Numbered from the stretch's first letter, positions 28,831-39,628 are shown. The stretch is DNA of 64,000 bases from Bacteroidota bacterium (GCA_018818165.1 JAHISP010000029.1:1-64000); one strand, 5' to 3'. A program made the numbers and translations. The notes: a model not told the origin generated them from the sequence alone.

Positions 28831-31602
28831 ATGAAAACTTATTTATTACACTCACTAATATTTTTCTTTTCAATATTCGCAAATTCTTATTTAATGGCTT
28901 CAAATGAATTATCAGTATTAACTGATGCTGTTGGAAGTTCCAAACCCGGTTATATGGATAAGGTTGTTTTAGTTGTTGAACCTCATGGTGGGTATTTCGA
29001 ACAATCTCTTTATATTGAATATGCTGACCACAATCAATTCCCAGGCAATAAAAATGTAGAAGTTATTCATCGTTTCGAATTGCCTGAAGGTTCAGTAATT
29101 AACGATATGTGGTTGTGGATTGGTGATAGCGTAATGCAAGCAACTATGCTTGATACTTGGACAGCTACAGCAATTTATGATAGTATTGTTACAAATAAAC
29201 GTGATCCAGCGCTTTTGAAGAAAAAGGGAAATCAATACGAACTTCATGTCTATCCTCTAGAATCGGGTAGTTTTAGAAAAGTTAAAATAAATATGATTAC
29301 TCCTGTTAAATGGGTTGGGAAAAATGCAACAGCTGAACTTCCCTTTAGAATGCTATTTGCCAACAATAGCAACACTAAACCTGTTGAAATTTTATTCCGA
29401 AAGAAAATGGATTCATGGGGTGAACCAAATATAATTGAATTTCCTCAAAATACTTTCTCTAATCTAACAGATACTCTAGGTTATAACTTCTCATACTTGT
29501 TAGTAGATGATATAAGTCAGCAGAATTCACTTAAGCTATCTTATACTACTACTTTTAGTAACGGTAAATTTATTACAGGATTTGAAGATAAATCTCAAAA
29601 ATCTTATTTCCAACTAGGCATTTTGCCAAGTGAGTTTTTTAATTTAGAGCAAGATTTATCTCCCACAAAAAACCTTTATGCAATTGATTTAAGTGGAAAT
29701 AAAAGTAAAAACATTGATTTATTATTGCCTAATATTTCAAGTGTCATGAATGCTGGAATGAAGGAAGGTGACCAATTTAATATAATTGTTTCTGGTACAG
29801 ACAAGATAAAAAACATTTCAAATGGCTGGCAAAACTATGTTCAAACTTCTGTTAATAGCTTACTAAATGATTTCCAAGAAAGTTCATTCGCAGATTCAAT
29901 TTCTATTAACAAGAGACCGAATATTATTTTTTGCGATTATGATGCTAGAAATAGTTGGGATTTTGAAGGAATTGAAGAGTTTGCAGATGTTCAATATTTT
30001 AACAATATCATGGCAGCAGTTCCAAGTTTTAACAAAGCAGATATTTTAACTGCTTATAGACATGGCTATGATGATATAATTAACCAAGACCAATTAGATC
30101 AAATGTTAACTCCTCTTGACAGCTTTTTTGTTAAAGGAGGAAGATTAGTTACTTACTTTGATTATAACAGAAATGAGGGTGAGTTGTTAGCAAAACATTA
30201 TATTCCCACACTCAGTTCAAATCATTTTCAAGCTACTGCTCAAACGCTTTATAGAAACGAGGAAGGAAATATTGGCGAATATTTTCCAGAAGAATTTGAC
30301 CACAATTTTGTCGGTATTCTGAGTTACGATGATCCAGATGTCAAAATTGAACTCATGACTGCTAGCGGTGAACCAACCATAATTTCAAAAAAGATACGAA
30401 ATGGTTTAATAGTTGTTGTAGATATGTGGCAGATAAAAGATGATGGAGCAATGAGATCAATTATGTCGCCCCCACTCCTTCGCCTTAATGAAACATCTGG
30501 AAATTTGTTGCTACCGAATTTACTTACATCCATTAGTAATGAATACACAATAAGTTCTTTCGACAAATGTGTCCTTTTCAGTAACTCAGATTCAATATAC
30601 ACGGAAATGTCAACTAATGAGTTTGCAATTAATTATTTGTCTAAGTTCGATACAATTCCAAAATTTAATACTATAAATCTTCTTGATGGGTTGTCAATTA
30701 ATCCTCCTTCAATTATTATAGATAATAACTTGTATTATGGAAGTGGATATTTGTTAAGTGAAATAGCCTCAAATAGCGGTGGAGTTCATTTTGAAACATA
30801 TAAAAATGATTGGGATTATATAACATCATTGTCTAATTATGCATTAAATCCTTTACTGAAAGATTTGAAAATTGATGTTGTTGTCGATGAAGGGAATGGA
30901 AATCTAGTTGAAATTAGAGAAGTGAATCCAATACCTAACGACCCCAACAAACCACTCTTTTTTATCGCAGAAACCAATGGACAAAGCAAGGCTAATTTTA
31001 AGATGTCTGCTACGTTTGTGGGAATTGATACACCAATAGAAAAGAACTTTGATTTTTTATTTTCACATGATAGCACAAAATATGAAGTTCTAATTCCCTC
31101 ACTTTTAGCAAATGAAGTACTAAACGATATGTTTAATGCAGATAATCTTGATACTCTAGGAATTGTAAATTTAGCAATACAACATAATTTATTAACAGAT
31201 TTTACTGCTTTGCTTGCACTTGAGCCAAATGATACATTACATTTTATGGAAAATCCATTTGATGAAGGTGGTCTAACAGCAATAGAAGAAGACTCTCAAA
31301 CTGATTCCGATTCTTTGTCTGTTGAAGTATATCCAAATCCTTTTAATAACCAAGTAAAAGTTAAACTAGTTCTTAATGAACCATCAAATATCAATATTAG
31401 TATTTATAATATTCTTGGTCAAAAGGTTATAGATATTGAAAGGAACAAAAATGCTAAAAACTCTTACTCATTTATTTGGAATGGAAAGAATTCTTTTGGA
31501 ATGAGTGTAGCTACTGGATTATATATTCTTAGAATAGATGTTACAGGAATTGCATCAAATAAAAAGGAAATTATTACAAGAAAACTGCTATATTTAAAAT
31601 AG
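28831..31602 (+). CDS. Secreted VIT-domain protein with T9SS sorting domain
   Basis: A 923-residue exported protein. A signal peptide covers about residues 1-23. Residues 45-155 form a vault/inter-alpha-trypsin (VIT) domain with VIHRFELPEGSVINDMWLW and AIYDSIV. A middle region without recognised motifs is presumably von-Willebrand-like or adhesive. The last 85 residues are a type A T9SS sorting domain beginning VEVYPNPFNNQVKVKL and containing YNILGQKV. It should pass the outer membrane through T9SS and be anchored or released at the surface. An unlinked T9SS cargo follows on the same strand. Confidence 0.9.
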   Translation: MKTYLLHSLIFFFSIFANSYLMASNELSVLTDAVGSSKPGYMDKVVLVVEPHGGYFEQSLYIEYADHNQFPGNKNVEVIHRFELPEGSVINDMWLWIGDSVMQATMLDTWTATAIYDSIVTNKRDPALLKKKGNQYELHVYPLESGSFRKVKINMITPVKWVGKNATAELPFRMLFANNSNTKPVEILFRKKMDSWGEPNIIEFPQNTFSNLTDTLGYNFSYLLVDDISQQNSLKLSYTTTFSNGKFITGFEDKSQKSYFQLGILPSEFFNLEQDLSPTKNLYAIDLSGNKSKNIDLLLPNISSVMNAGMKEGDQFNIIVSGTDKIKNISNGWQNYVQTSVNSLLNDFQESSFADSISINKRPNIIFCDYDARNSWDFEGIEEFADVQYFNNIMAAVPSFNKADILTAYRHGYDDIINQDQLDQMLTPLDSFFVKGGRLVTYFDYNRNEGELLAKHYIPTLSSNHFQATAQTLYRNEEGNIGEYFPEEFDHNFVGILSYDDPDVKIELMTASGEPTIISKKIRNGLIVVVDMWQIKDDGAMRSIMSPPLLRLNETSGNLLLPNLLTSISNEYTISSFDKCVLFSNSDSIYTEMSTNEFAINYLSKFDTIPKFNTINLLDGLSINPPSIIIDNNLYYGSGYLLSEIASNSGGVHFETYKNDWDYITSLSNYALNPLLKDLKIDVVVDEGNGNLVEIREVNPIPNDPNKPLFFIAETNGQSKANFKMSATFVGIDTPIEKNFDFLFSHDSTKYEVLIPSLLANEVLNDMFNADNLDTLGIVNLAIQHNLLTDFTALLALEPNDTLHFMENPFDEGGLTAIEEDSQTDSDSLSVEVYPNPFNNQVKVKLVLNEPSNINISIYNILGQKVIDIERNKNAKNSYSFIWNGKNSFGMSVATGLYILRIDVTGIASNKKEIITRKLLYLK

Positions 31603-31669
31603 TGTATTTCTTTAAACAAATATTGACTTTTAACAGTATTCTAATGTCTAATAATTTTTTGGTTGACAA

Positions 31670-32968
31670 ATGAAAAAACACATAATTATTTTTTTGTTTA
31701 TTATAAATATTCCACTATTTTCTCAAATTAACACCAGTAATTGCAGTGTAGTATCATATTTGCCTATTGAATGGCAAGAATATCATGATATAGTTTTATT
31801 AAAAAACAATCTATTTCTTGTTTCTAAAAATCAACTTAGAGTAATTGATATCTCTGATAAAGATAATCCAAAAATAATTGGTTCTTATACTCCAAATACT
31901 GGAGGAAGATGCTATAGTATGGTTGCGATTGATACAACTTTTGCGATTCTAGGAAACGGTGAAAATGGTTTACTCGTGTTAAATATTGGAAATCCTTCTA
32001 ATATATATGAAATGTATAGTCTAAAACTTGACTCTTTATGGGGTGAGATTAAAGGTATAAGTATTACAGATAAAAACCTTTTTGCAAGTGTTTATAGTTG
32101 GGATGGTTCTACTGGTGGTATCGCTCTTTTCGATATTCAAAATATTGGAGATGTTCATCAAATAGATCATTATAAATTAGAGAATCATGTAATTTATGAT
32201 TGTACTTCTTATGGCGGATATGTATATGCCCAAGGTTATTCGTCAAGTTTATTAGTATTACGGTTAGATGAAAATAAGAAATTATCTTTAATTTCAAGTG
32301 TTGAAACAAATGGACAGGCAATAGATATAGAATATCTAAATGATTTTCTTTATATCACAAATGGGTTAACCATGACAGGTGGTGAGTTCTTATTATTAGA
32401 TTGTTCAAAACCAAGTATAACAAACATAACAAAGAAAATTAAAGTTGGGAATTGGTGTCGCGATGTTTCAGTGACTAACGAATTTATTTATGTTGCTACT
32501 GATGGAGTTGGAGTCGAGATTTATAAAAACACTCCAAATAGTAATGTTATGAAAGTTGGTGGATTCTCATCTGATGGCTATACTTATTTAGTAAAAGCTT
32601 ATGATAATTATTTTTATGTTAGTAATAATGAGAAAGGTTTATATATTCTAAAGAATGACCTTAGCACTTCCATCAAAAATAACAATTTTAACATAAATAC
32701 AGCAAATAAATTTGTGCTTGAACAAAATTATCCTAATCCATTTAATCCTACAACCATCATAAGTTACTATATTCCTGAGAGTAGTTACGTCACAATTAAA
32801 ATCTATGACGTATTGGGAAATGAAATTAAAATATTATTGGATCAAGTAAAACCAGCTGGGACTCATAATATCGAATTTGATGCGGAAGGATTATCTAATG
32901 GAATTTACTTTTATAAATTAATCACGAATAATTATTCAGAAGCAAAAAAAATGATTTTGCTAAAGTAG
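31670..32968 (+). CDS. Secreted LVIVD-repeat protein with T9SS sorting domain
   Basis: A 432-residue exported protein. The signal peptide is about 1-19 (hydrophobic stretch ending PLFSQ). Repeats of the LVIVD type such as LRVIDISDKDNPKIIGSY and LLVLNIGNPSNI suggest a beta-propeller surface protein. The final 85 residues are a T9SS sorting domain with LEQNYPNPFNPTTIISY and YDVLGNEI. No catalytic motif is seen. The QNYPNPFNP form is characteristic of Ignavibacteria, Chlorobi and relatives. Confidence 0.9.
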   Translation: MKKHIIIFLFIINIPLFSQINTSNCSVVSYLPIEWQEYHDIVLLKNNLFLVSKNQLRVIDISDKDNPKIIGSYTPNTGGRCYSMVAIDTTFAILGNGENGLLVLNIGNPSNIYEMYSLKLDSLWGEIKGISITDKNLFASVYSWDGSTGGIALFDIQNIGDVHQIDHYKLENHVIYDCTSYGGYVYAQGYSSSLLVLRLDENKKLSLISSVETNGQAIDIEYLNDFLYITNGLTMTGGEFLLLDCSKPSITNITKKIKVGNWCRDVSVTNEFIYVATDGVGVEIYKNTPNSNVMKVGGFSSDGYTYLVKAYDNYFYVSNNEKGLYILKNDLSTSIKNNNFNINTANKFVLEQNYPNPFNPTTIISYYIPESSYVTIKIYDVLGNEIKILLDQVKPAGTHNIEFDAEGLSNGIYFYKLITNNYSEAKKMILLK

Positions 32969-33056
32969 CATCAAAATTTAGACTGTTTTTGTTTCTAACT
33001 AAAATAAGTTTAATTAGAGTATTTGGACTATATTAAGAATATAAAATGAATAAAAG

Positions 33057-33758
33057 ATGAAAAACAAAATAAAATGTGAAAATTGCAATTCTGAAAATGA
33101 TTATTTCAAAATGAATTGCTCAAATTGTGGCTCATTACTTAGAGATAAATATCCAAATATTGATTTATTTTCTTCAATTTGGCTTCTGATTGAAACTCCT
33201 TCAAAAGCATTAAAAAAAATAATTTATTCAGATCACAAAAATTATTTACTTTTCCTTTTGGTACTTTTAGTTTCAAAACTAGTTTTAACTTCTTTTTTTG
33301 CACAATCAGTAATAATAAAACCAGTTGAATATCAATATTATTTGAGCATAAATTTTGGAATTGGATTTGGAATTATTCTTGCATTTATTCTTTTATTTCC
33401 ATTATTGCAAAAAATTGTTCTTAAAAATAGAGGAATTCTAACACGGTATAAAGATAATCTAGCAGTTTTAGTCTTTTCGCAAATTCCTACCATACTTTTT
33501 TTACTAATACTTTTGCCAATAGAATTTGCACTGTTTGGAAAATATTGGCTATTTTCAAATCCATCACCATTTATGATGAAAGAAACTGCAGCTTATGCAT
33601 TTTCAATTATGGAAATACTTGTATTCATCTGGTCTTTAATCCTTTTGGGAATTGGTAATTTTATTCAATCGAACAGCAGGGTTTTTGCGTTTTTTATTAC
33701 AATATTATTTCTATTTATTCTTATTGGTTTGCTGTTGTTTATACCTTATTTGGGTTGA
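33057..33758 (+). CDS. Zinc-ribbon Yip1-like membrane protein
   Basis: A 233-residue membrane protein. Four cysteines in CENCNSENDYFKMNCSNCGS form an N-terminal zinc ribbon. About five transmembrane helices follow, in the pattern of Yip1-domain proteins. The function of bacterial Yip1-like proteins is unknown. The stop codon lies just before the start of the next gene, so both may be co-translated. Confidence 0.8.
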   Translation: MKNKIKCENCNSENDYFKMNCSNCGSLLRDKYPNIDLFSSIWLLIETPSKALKKIIYSDHKNYLLFLLVLLVSKLVLTSFFAQSVIIKPVEYQYYLSINFGIGFGIILAFILLFPLLQKIVLKNRGILTRYKDNLAVLVFSQIPTILFLLILLPIEFALFGKYWLFSNPSPFMMKETAAYAFSIMEILVFIWSLILLGIGNFIQSNSRVFAFFITILFLFILIGLLLFIPYLG

Positions 33759-33763
33759 TATTT

Positions 33764-34663
33764 ATGCATTCTACATTAGTTATTTTTCTTGATGGAGTTG
33801 GTATTGGGAAAAATGATACACTAAAAAATCCGTTTTTTCAAAAGCAATTTAAATTTCTAAATGAAATATTTGGCGAAACTCCACATCTCGAAAATCAAAG
33901 TATTTCTAAAGGTAATAAATACATTTTTCCAGTTGATGCAAATATGAATGTAGAAGGTTTACCTCAAAGTGGCACTGGACAGACTTCAATATTTTGTGGT
34001 GTAAATGCTTCTAAAATTGTTGGAAGGCATTTTGGACCATTTCCATTTTCAACATTAAAACCTATCATAGAGACTGAAAATATCTTCAATTCATTTATTA
34101 AGAAAGGTTTGAAAGTAAATTTTGCAAATGCATTTCCACAAATCTTTTTTGACTATATAAATTCTGGAAGAAAAAGACTTAATGTTACAACTTTAATGGC
34201 TTTGGCAAGTGATGTGCAATTATTTGCTTTAGTAGATTTACTTAACGAAAAGGCTATTTCCGCTGATATTACAAACAGACGTTGGAATACTAAAATGAGT
34301 TATAATATTCCAATTATTTCTCCTGAAACTGCGGCAGATAGGCTTCTCAAAATTACTTCTGAAAATCAATTTACACTTTTTGAATACTTCTTTACTGACC
34401 ATCTAGGACATGGTAGAAATAAAGAGGATTTTGATATTCTGCTAGATGATTTAGATAGATTCTTATTTAGAATAATTTCCAAAGTTGCTGATAATACCAC
34501 GCTTCTTATATGCTCAGATCATGGAAATTTGGAAAACATTAGCGTAAAAGGGCATACAAATAATCCAACTCTTACAATTTCTGCTGGATTTGGCTCTTAT
34601 AATCTGATGACAAAAATAAAAGATTTAAGTCAAATTAAATCAGCTCTTATTGATTTGTATTAA
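33764..34663 (+). CDS. Alkaline-phosphatase-superfamily metalloenzyme (phosphomutase-like)
   Basis: A 299-residue protein of the alkaline phosphatase/iPGM superfamily. Metal and nucleophile motifs are FLDGVGIG at the N terminus, SGTGQTSIFCG with the candidate nucleophilic Thr, FTDHLGHGRN, CSDHGNLE and KGHTNNP. It resembles the metalloenzyme domain of cofactor-independent phosphoglycerate mutase but is shorter and lacks the inserted phosphotransferase domain. The substrate is unknown. I chose the ATG at 33764; a TTG three codons earlier overlaps the upstream stop. Confidence 0.8.
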   Translation: MHSTLVIFLDGVGIGKNDTLKNPFFQKQFKFLNEIFGETPHLENQSISKGNKYIFPVDANMNVEGLPQSGTGQTSIFCGVNASKIVGRHFGPFPFSTLKPIIETENIFNSFIKKGLKVNFANAFPQIFFDYINSGRKRLNVTTLMALASDVQLFALVDLLNEKAISADITNRRWNTKMSYNIPIISPETAADRLLKITSENQFTLFEYFFTDHLGHGRNKEDFDILLDDLDRFLFRIISKVADNTTLLICSDHGNLENISVKGHTNNPTLTISAGFGSYNLMTKIKDLSQIKSALIDLY

Positions 34664-34707
34664 AAAGTTGTTAAAACATGAATAAATGTTAATTGGAATT
34701 GGAGATA

Positions 34708-37089
34708 ATGAAAAATTATCCACTAATAAAATATGTAATAGCATTTGTAGTTGGCATTATTGGTGAAAAATATCTACTAATACAAATTCCTTATAGTATT
34801 TCCATAATTATTATTCTCACACTTTTAGCAGTATTTTTTCATTTCAAAAAGAATAATTACATGTTAATTATTGTACTATTAATTAACAGTATGCTCTTTG
34901 GTGCAACTTATTCCATATTAAGGAATAATGGCGATGTTCAATATCCTTTTCAACAAACAAAAATTTCTGGAACTGAAATCTATGGAGAAATTAAAAATAT
35001 AGAGTTGCTACATAACGATGAATTCAAATTGCTTGTTCAGTCGGATTCTGTTATTGTGCATGATTCAACAACATTTATTAAAAGTAAATTTCAATGTAAT
35101 ATTTCAAGTGATAGTTACAATAAACTAGTGCGACTTTATTCTAGTTTAGATATTGGGAATAAAGTAAAACTAGTTGGAACTTTAAGAAAGGCAAAAGGGG
35201 AGTGCAATCCTGGAGAATTTGATTATTACAAATATTTACAATCTAAAGATGTTGTTGGAATAATCTACATTCGAGAAATTAAGGATGTAAACATTATTGA
35301 ATCGTCTGTTAATATATTTCATAATCTAATTTTTGAAGGGAGAAAGTGGATTGCCAGTAAAATAAATATTTCACATAATGCTAAAACGGCATCGTTGTTA
35401 AAAGGACTTTTACTAGCTGATAGAAGCGAAATTGATTATGAAACCAAAGAGAGTTTTATAAATTCTGGAGTTATTCATGTGCTTGCTGTTTCTGGACTTC
35501 ATGTTGGTTTTATTGTATTAATATTCATGTTTCTGTTCAGCCGCCTTTCTATTTATCCGCGTACATTTTTAATAATTATTGGATTGATTGGATTTTTGTT
35601 AATTACAAACTCACCAGCATCAGTTTTTAGAGCCACAATTATGATTGTTGTTATGTTCTTAATTTACTTGTCAAACCGAAATTACAATTCAGTAAATGCG
35701 CTTGCAATTGCAGCGCTTATATTACTTTTAATTAATCCGAATGAAATATTTAATCCGGGATTTCAGTTGTCGTTTTCTGCAGTTTTATCAATTTTAGTTG
35801 TATATCCAATTCTCAGCGAAAAAATAACTACGCAAAATAAATTCTTAAAATATTTAATGCTTTTTTGCGCGGTTTCTTTTTCTGCACAAATTGGAACACT
35901 TCCATTTACGTTGATGTATTTTCAAAAGCTTTCAATTATATCCTTGTTCGCAAATTTTTTGGTTATTCCACTTATTGCAATTATTGTTGGACTTGGAGTG
36001 CTAACAATTTCTGTTTCAACAATCTCTTCATTATTTGCGCTCTATTATGGCTCAGCTAATATGTTAGTTACTGATTTATTGTTGATGATTGTTGATATTA
36101 CCGGAAACTTAAAATATTCGTTTTTATACATTCCAAACTTTTCTTTTCTGGATGGAATAATATTTTATCTTTTCTTTTCTATAATTATTTATTCAATTAA
36201 GGAGTTTACAAATATTTATGCCACACTAATTCTATTTTTATTTGTTGGGTTAAATCTTTTCTATTTTCTTCAAATAGATGATAGGCAACTCTTGCCTGAT
36301 GGTTTACTTTCAGTAGTTATGATTGACATTGGTCAAGGAGATGGAATATTAGTAAAATTTCCAAACAATAAAATAGCTTTAATAGATGCTGGAAATGCTT
36401 CGTTGGAATTTGATAATGGTGAGAGAGTTATTGCGCCATTATTAAGACGATTTTCAATTAAACAAATTGATTATGGATTTATATCCCACGTTGATAGTGA
36501 TCATTATAAAGGTTTTCTTTCTTTAATCAAAAATGGTTGGATTAAAGAAATATATAAGCCTAAGATTGATACATCTCAAAAAAAGGATGTGGATTTGGAG
36601 AAAATTATTTACGAAAATAATGTAAAACTTAATTATTATTCCAAAAAGAAGATGATTTTTGGAAATTTAGCTCTTTATATTTTGAACGATACAACAAACA
36701 GTGAATACAAACATTTTGACTCAAATAACCAAAGTGGAGTTATTAAAATTGTCCACGGGAAAAATACTTTTCTTCTAGTCGGCGATGCCGAAAAGGAATC
36801 GGAAAGATTGCTGATAGCCAATTATGGAAAATTTCTCGATTCAGACATACTTAAAATTGGGCATCATGGCAGCAAATCAAGTTCATCACAAATATTTATT
36901 GATGCAGTTACTCCAAGTGTTGGACTTATTAGTGCTGGACAGAATAATAGTTTTGGTCATCCAACAAAAATGATTGTGGATAGATTTACTAAAAGTAAAG
37001 TTAAGTTATATCGCACAGATATTGAGGGTGCAATTATTTTACAATCAAATGGCGAAACAGTTAGAAAAGTTAATTGGCGGCAATTTTGA
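34708..37089 (+). CDS. comEC: DNA internalisation protein ComEC/Rec2
   Basis: A 793-residue competence channel protein. The N-terminal part with two helices and a soluble OB-like domain matches DUF4131. The Competence domain follows with about eight helices, including LLKGLLLADRSEIDYE and GVIHVLAVSGLHVGFI. The C-terminal metallo-beta-lactamase-like domain has MIDIGQGDGILVKFP, SHVDSDHYKGF and KIGHHGSKSSS. It imports single-stranded DNA across the inner membrane. Whether the organism is competent cannot be told here; no comEA or pilus genes are in the window. I chose the ATG at 34708 with GGAG upstream. Confidence 0.94.
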   Translation: MKNYPLIKYVIAFVVGIIGEKYLLIQIPYSISIIIILTLLAVFFHFKKNNYMLIIVLLINSMLFGATYSILRNNGDVQYPFQQTKISGTEIYGEIKNIELLHNDEFKLLVQSDSVIVHDSTTFIKSKFQCNISSDSYNKLVRLYSSLDIGNKVKLVGTLRKAKGECNPGEFDYYKYLQSKDVVGIIYIREIKDVNIIESSVNIFHNLIFEGRKWIASKINISHNAKTASLLKGLLLADRSEIDYETKESFINSGVIHVLAVSGLHVGFIVLIFMFLFSRLSIYPRTFLIIIGLIGFLLITNSPASVFRATIMIVVMFLIYLSNRNYNSVNALAIAALILLLINPNEIFNPGFQLSFSAVLSILVVYPILSEKITTQNKFLKYLMLFCAVSFSAQIGTLPFTLMYFQKLSIISLFANFLVIPLIAIIVGLGVLTISVSTISSLFALYYGSANMLVTDLLLMIVDITGNLKYSFLYIPNFSFLDGIIFYLFFSIIIYSIKEFTNIYATLILFLFVGLNLFYFLQIDDRQLLPDGLLSVVMIDIGQGDGILVKFPNNKIALIDAGNASLEFDNGERVIAPLLRRFSIKQIDYGFISHVDSDHYKGFLSLIKNGWIKEIYKPKIDTSQKKDVDLEKIIYENNVKLNYYSKKKMIFGNLALYILNDTTNSEYKHFDSNNQSGVIKIVHGKNTFLLVGDAEKESERLLIANYGKFLDSDILKIGHHGSKSSSSQIFIDAVTPSVGLISAGQNNSFGHPTKMIVDRFTKSKVKLYRTDIEGAIILQSNGETVRKVNWRQF

Positions 37090-37187
37090 AGTTTTACACT
37101 AAAAAAATAAAATGGATGAATAATTTTTAGCTTTGTGTTTATCGTCTCATACTTTTAACTTTACAGTTGGAAAATAAAAATATAATA

Positions 37188-38204
37188 ATGCTAATAGAAA
37201 ATAACGTTTCACTCAAACCATTTAACACTTTCAAAGTTGATGTTATTGCAAAATACTTTGCAGAAGTAGCTGACCTCTCAGAATTAAAAGAATTATTAGA
37301 TGATAAGAATTACATTTCGGAGAAGAGATTAATACTCGGCGGTGGGAGTAATATTCTATTCACAAAAGATTTTGATGGAATTGTTATAAAATTAAATAAC
37401 TCAGAAATTGAAAAATTTCATGAAACTGATGAAGAAATATTTATAAAAGCAGATGCTGGTGTTGAGTGGGATAGTTTTGTGAAATACTGTGTTGATAACG
37501 GTTTGAGCGGTGTGGAAAACTTATCTTTAATTCCAGGCAATGTTGGCGCTGCACCAATTCAAAATATTGGTGCTTATGGCGTTGAAGTTAAAGATATAAT
37601 TGATAGTGTCTCTGGTTTAATGTGCAACTCTGGATATTTTATAACAATCCCAAACAACCATTGTAATTTTGAATATAGAAACAGCATATTTAAAAATGAG
37701 TTGAAAAATGAATTTGTAATTACTTCGGTTCTCTTTAAATTGCCAAAACAAAAGAAAGTAAATCTAAATTATGCTCCACTTAATAATTATTTTTCTGGAA
37801 AGAAAAAATCTGAAATAACTTCCAAAAATGTCAGAAAAGCTGTAATATCAATTCGTAAAAGTAAATTGCCTGATCCCAAAATACTTGGAAATGCTGGTAG
37901 TTTTTTTAAAAATCCTATTATCTCAAAAGAGAAATATGAACAATTAATAAGTGAGTACTCTGATTTAAATGGATATCCCGAAAGTGAAACCAGTATAAAA
38001 ATTTCTGCTGGTTGGTTAATTGAACAATGCGGATTAAAAGGGAAGCGAATTGGTAATGTTGGAGTTCACGAAAAGCAAGCTTTAGTAATTGTCAACTATG
38101 GAAATGCAACTGGAAATGAAATTGTAGAATTTTCAAAAATGATTCAAAATGAAGTAAAAAATAAATTTAATATACATATAAATAATGAAGTTAATATTCT
38201 TTAA
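37188..38204 (+). CDS. murB: UDP-N-acetylenolpyruvoylglucosamine reductase
   Basis: A 338-residue FAD enzyme completing UDP-N-acetylmuramate synthesis for peptidoglycan. Signatures are SLKPFNTFKVDV at the N terminus, LGGGSNILF for FAD, LIPGNVGAAPIQNIGAYG, FEYRNSIFK and LGNAGSFFKNP with the catalytic Ser region. Its length and the extra insertion resemble the longer type I MurB. The ATG at 37188 puts the conserved start at the usual place; an upstream TTG at 37167 is possible. Confidence 0.95.
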   Translation: MLIENNVSLKPFNTFKVDVIAKYFAEVADLSELKELLDDKNYISEKRLILGGGSNILFTKDFDGIVIKLNNSEIEKFHETDEEIFIKADAGVEWDSFVKYCVDNGLSGVENLSLIPGNVGAAPIQNIGAYGVEVKDIIDSVSGLMCNSGYFITIPNNHCNFEYRNSIFKNELKNEFVITSVLFKLPKQKKVNLNYAPLNNYFSGKKKSEITSKNVRKAVISIRKSKLPDPKILGNAGSFFKNPIISKEKYEQLISEYSDLNGYPESETSIKISAGWLIEQCGLKGKRIGNVGVHEKQALVIVNYGNATGNEIVEFSKMIQNEVKNKFNIHINNEVNIL

Positions 38205-38220
38205 GAAATAATGGTGGAAA

Positions 38221-39609
38221 ATGAGTGATAATAATGAAAAACAAGGATTGGGCAAAATTGTAAATGAGTTGGTTCAGCCATTTATTGATTTAGCACATAC
38301 ATCTAGGGCACTATTTGGATTAAATCTTTCATATGTAATTGAAGGCTTAGTTTATTTTGGAATTGTTGGTTTACTGGCTATATTTTTTAATCAATATGTT
38401 GGACTTGACGATATTGATGCAGGCAGAATGGTTGGATTTTTAACAGCTGGAATTACAATTGCAATGCTGCTTCTTGGAGCAACAGTTGATTGGATTGGAA
38501 TTAGAAAGGCAATTCTTATTGCATTGTTTTTTATGTTAGGTGGTAGAATAATTCTCGCTTTGTCACCTTCACTTGGAAGCACAGGACTTTGGGGTGGTGC
38601 TCATTTATTTTCAATTCTTGGTATAATTGGCGTAATAATCGGTTATGGAATTTATCAACCTGCTGCGTATGCTGGTGTTAAACAATTTACTAATTCAAAA
38701 ACATCTGCAATGGGTTATGCAATGTTGTATGCATTGATGAATCTTGGCGGATTTATTCCTGCACTAATTCAACCATCACTTCGTAAATCTTTTGGGATTG
38801 ATGGAGTATTTTGGGCGTATTCAATTTTCACTGTTGTGGGAATTGCTGTAGTTGCAGTTGTAATGTCAAAAAAAGCTATAGCAAAAGCAATACAAGATGC
38901 AAAAGATTCTGAAACAGAAGTAGTAGAAGAGGAAGTTGATGAGATGGGCGAAATGTCAGCAAAAGAAAAATTAAAATTCTATTTGAAAAATTTCCCAATT
39001 CGCGACAAACGTTTTATGTATTTTATCTTTATTCTAATTCCTGTTCAAACTCTTTTTGCGCACAATTGGCTTACATTACCTCTTTATACAAGTAGAGCTT
39101 TTGAAGGATTTGTAAGTGACAATTTCGATTTCTTCGTTAATTTAAATCCATTATTAATATTTGTTCTTACTCCAGTTGTTACAGCACTTACTGTAAAAAA
39201 GAATACTTATTCAATGATGATTATTGGAACTTTTGTAATGGCATCTCCAACATTTATTCTTGCACTTGGACCAAATATTTATACTCTTATGGCATATCTA
39301 GTAATTATGACTATTGGAGAAGCGATGTGGCAACCAAGATTTTTGCAATGGGTTGCAGAAATTGCTCCTAAAAATATGACAGGAATTTACATGGGAATTG
39401 GTCAATTTCCTTGGTTTTTAACAAAAGTTATAACATCATTATATTCTGGATGGTTCTTAATGAACTACTGTCCAGAGGGATTAGCTCCAGCAGAAATGAA
39501 TACAGAAATGATGTGGTTAATTTATGGTTTCATTGCAATACTTTCACCAATAGGCTTAATTTTAGCTAAAGGTTGGATGCAAAAAGGGTTTAAAACTAAA
39601 CATGTTTAA
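38221..39609 (+). CDS. MFS transporter (POT/peptide-transporter-like)
   Basis: A 462-residue inner-membrane carrier with about twelve hydrophobic helices split by a charged central loop (residues 220-255, rich in Glu and Lys). The first half has LLGATVDWIGIRKAILIAL, the usual loop between helices 2 and 3 of the major facilitator family. Overall pattern resembles proton-dependent oligopeptide transporters in bacteria, but the ExxERFxYY signature is absent. The substrate is undetermined. Confidence 0.85.
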   Translation: MSDNNEKQGLGKIVNELVQPFIDLAHTSRALFGLNLSYVIEGLVYFGIVGLLAIFFNQYVGLDDIDAGRMVGFLTAGITIAMLLLGATVDWIGIRKAILIALFFMLGGRIILALSPSLGSTGLWGGAHLFSILGIIGVIIGYGIYQPAAYAGVKQFTNSKTSAMGYAMLYALMNLGGFIPALIQPSLRKSFGIDGVFWAYSIFTVVGIAVVAVVMSKKAIAKAIQDAKDSETEVVEEEVDEMGEMSAKEKLKFYLKNFPIRDKRFMYFIFILIPVQTLFAHNWLTLPLYTSRAFEGFVSDNFDFFVNLNPLLIFVLTPVVTALTVKKNTYSMMIIGTFVMASPTFILALGPNIYTLMAYLVIMTIGEAMWQPRFLQWVAEIAPKNMTGIYMGIGQFPWFLTKVITSLYSGWFLMNYCPEGLAPAEMNTEMMWLIYGFIAILSPIGLILAKGWMQKGFKTKHV

Positions 39610-39628
39610 TTAATAATATAAATAACAC

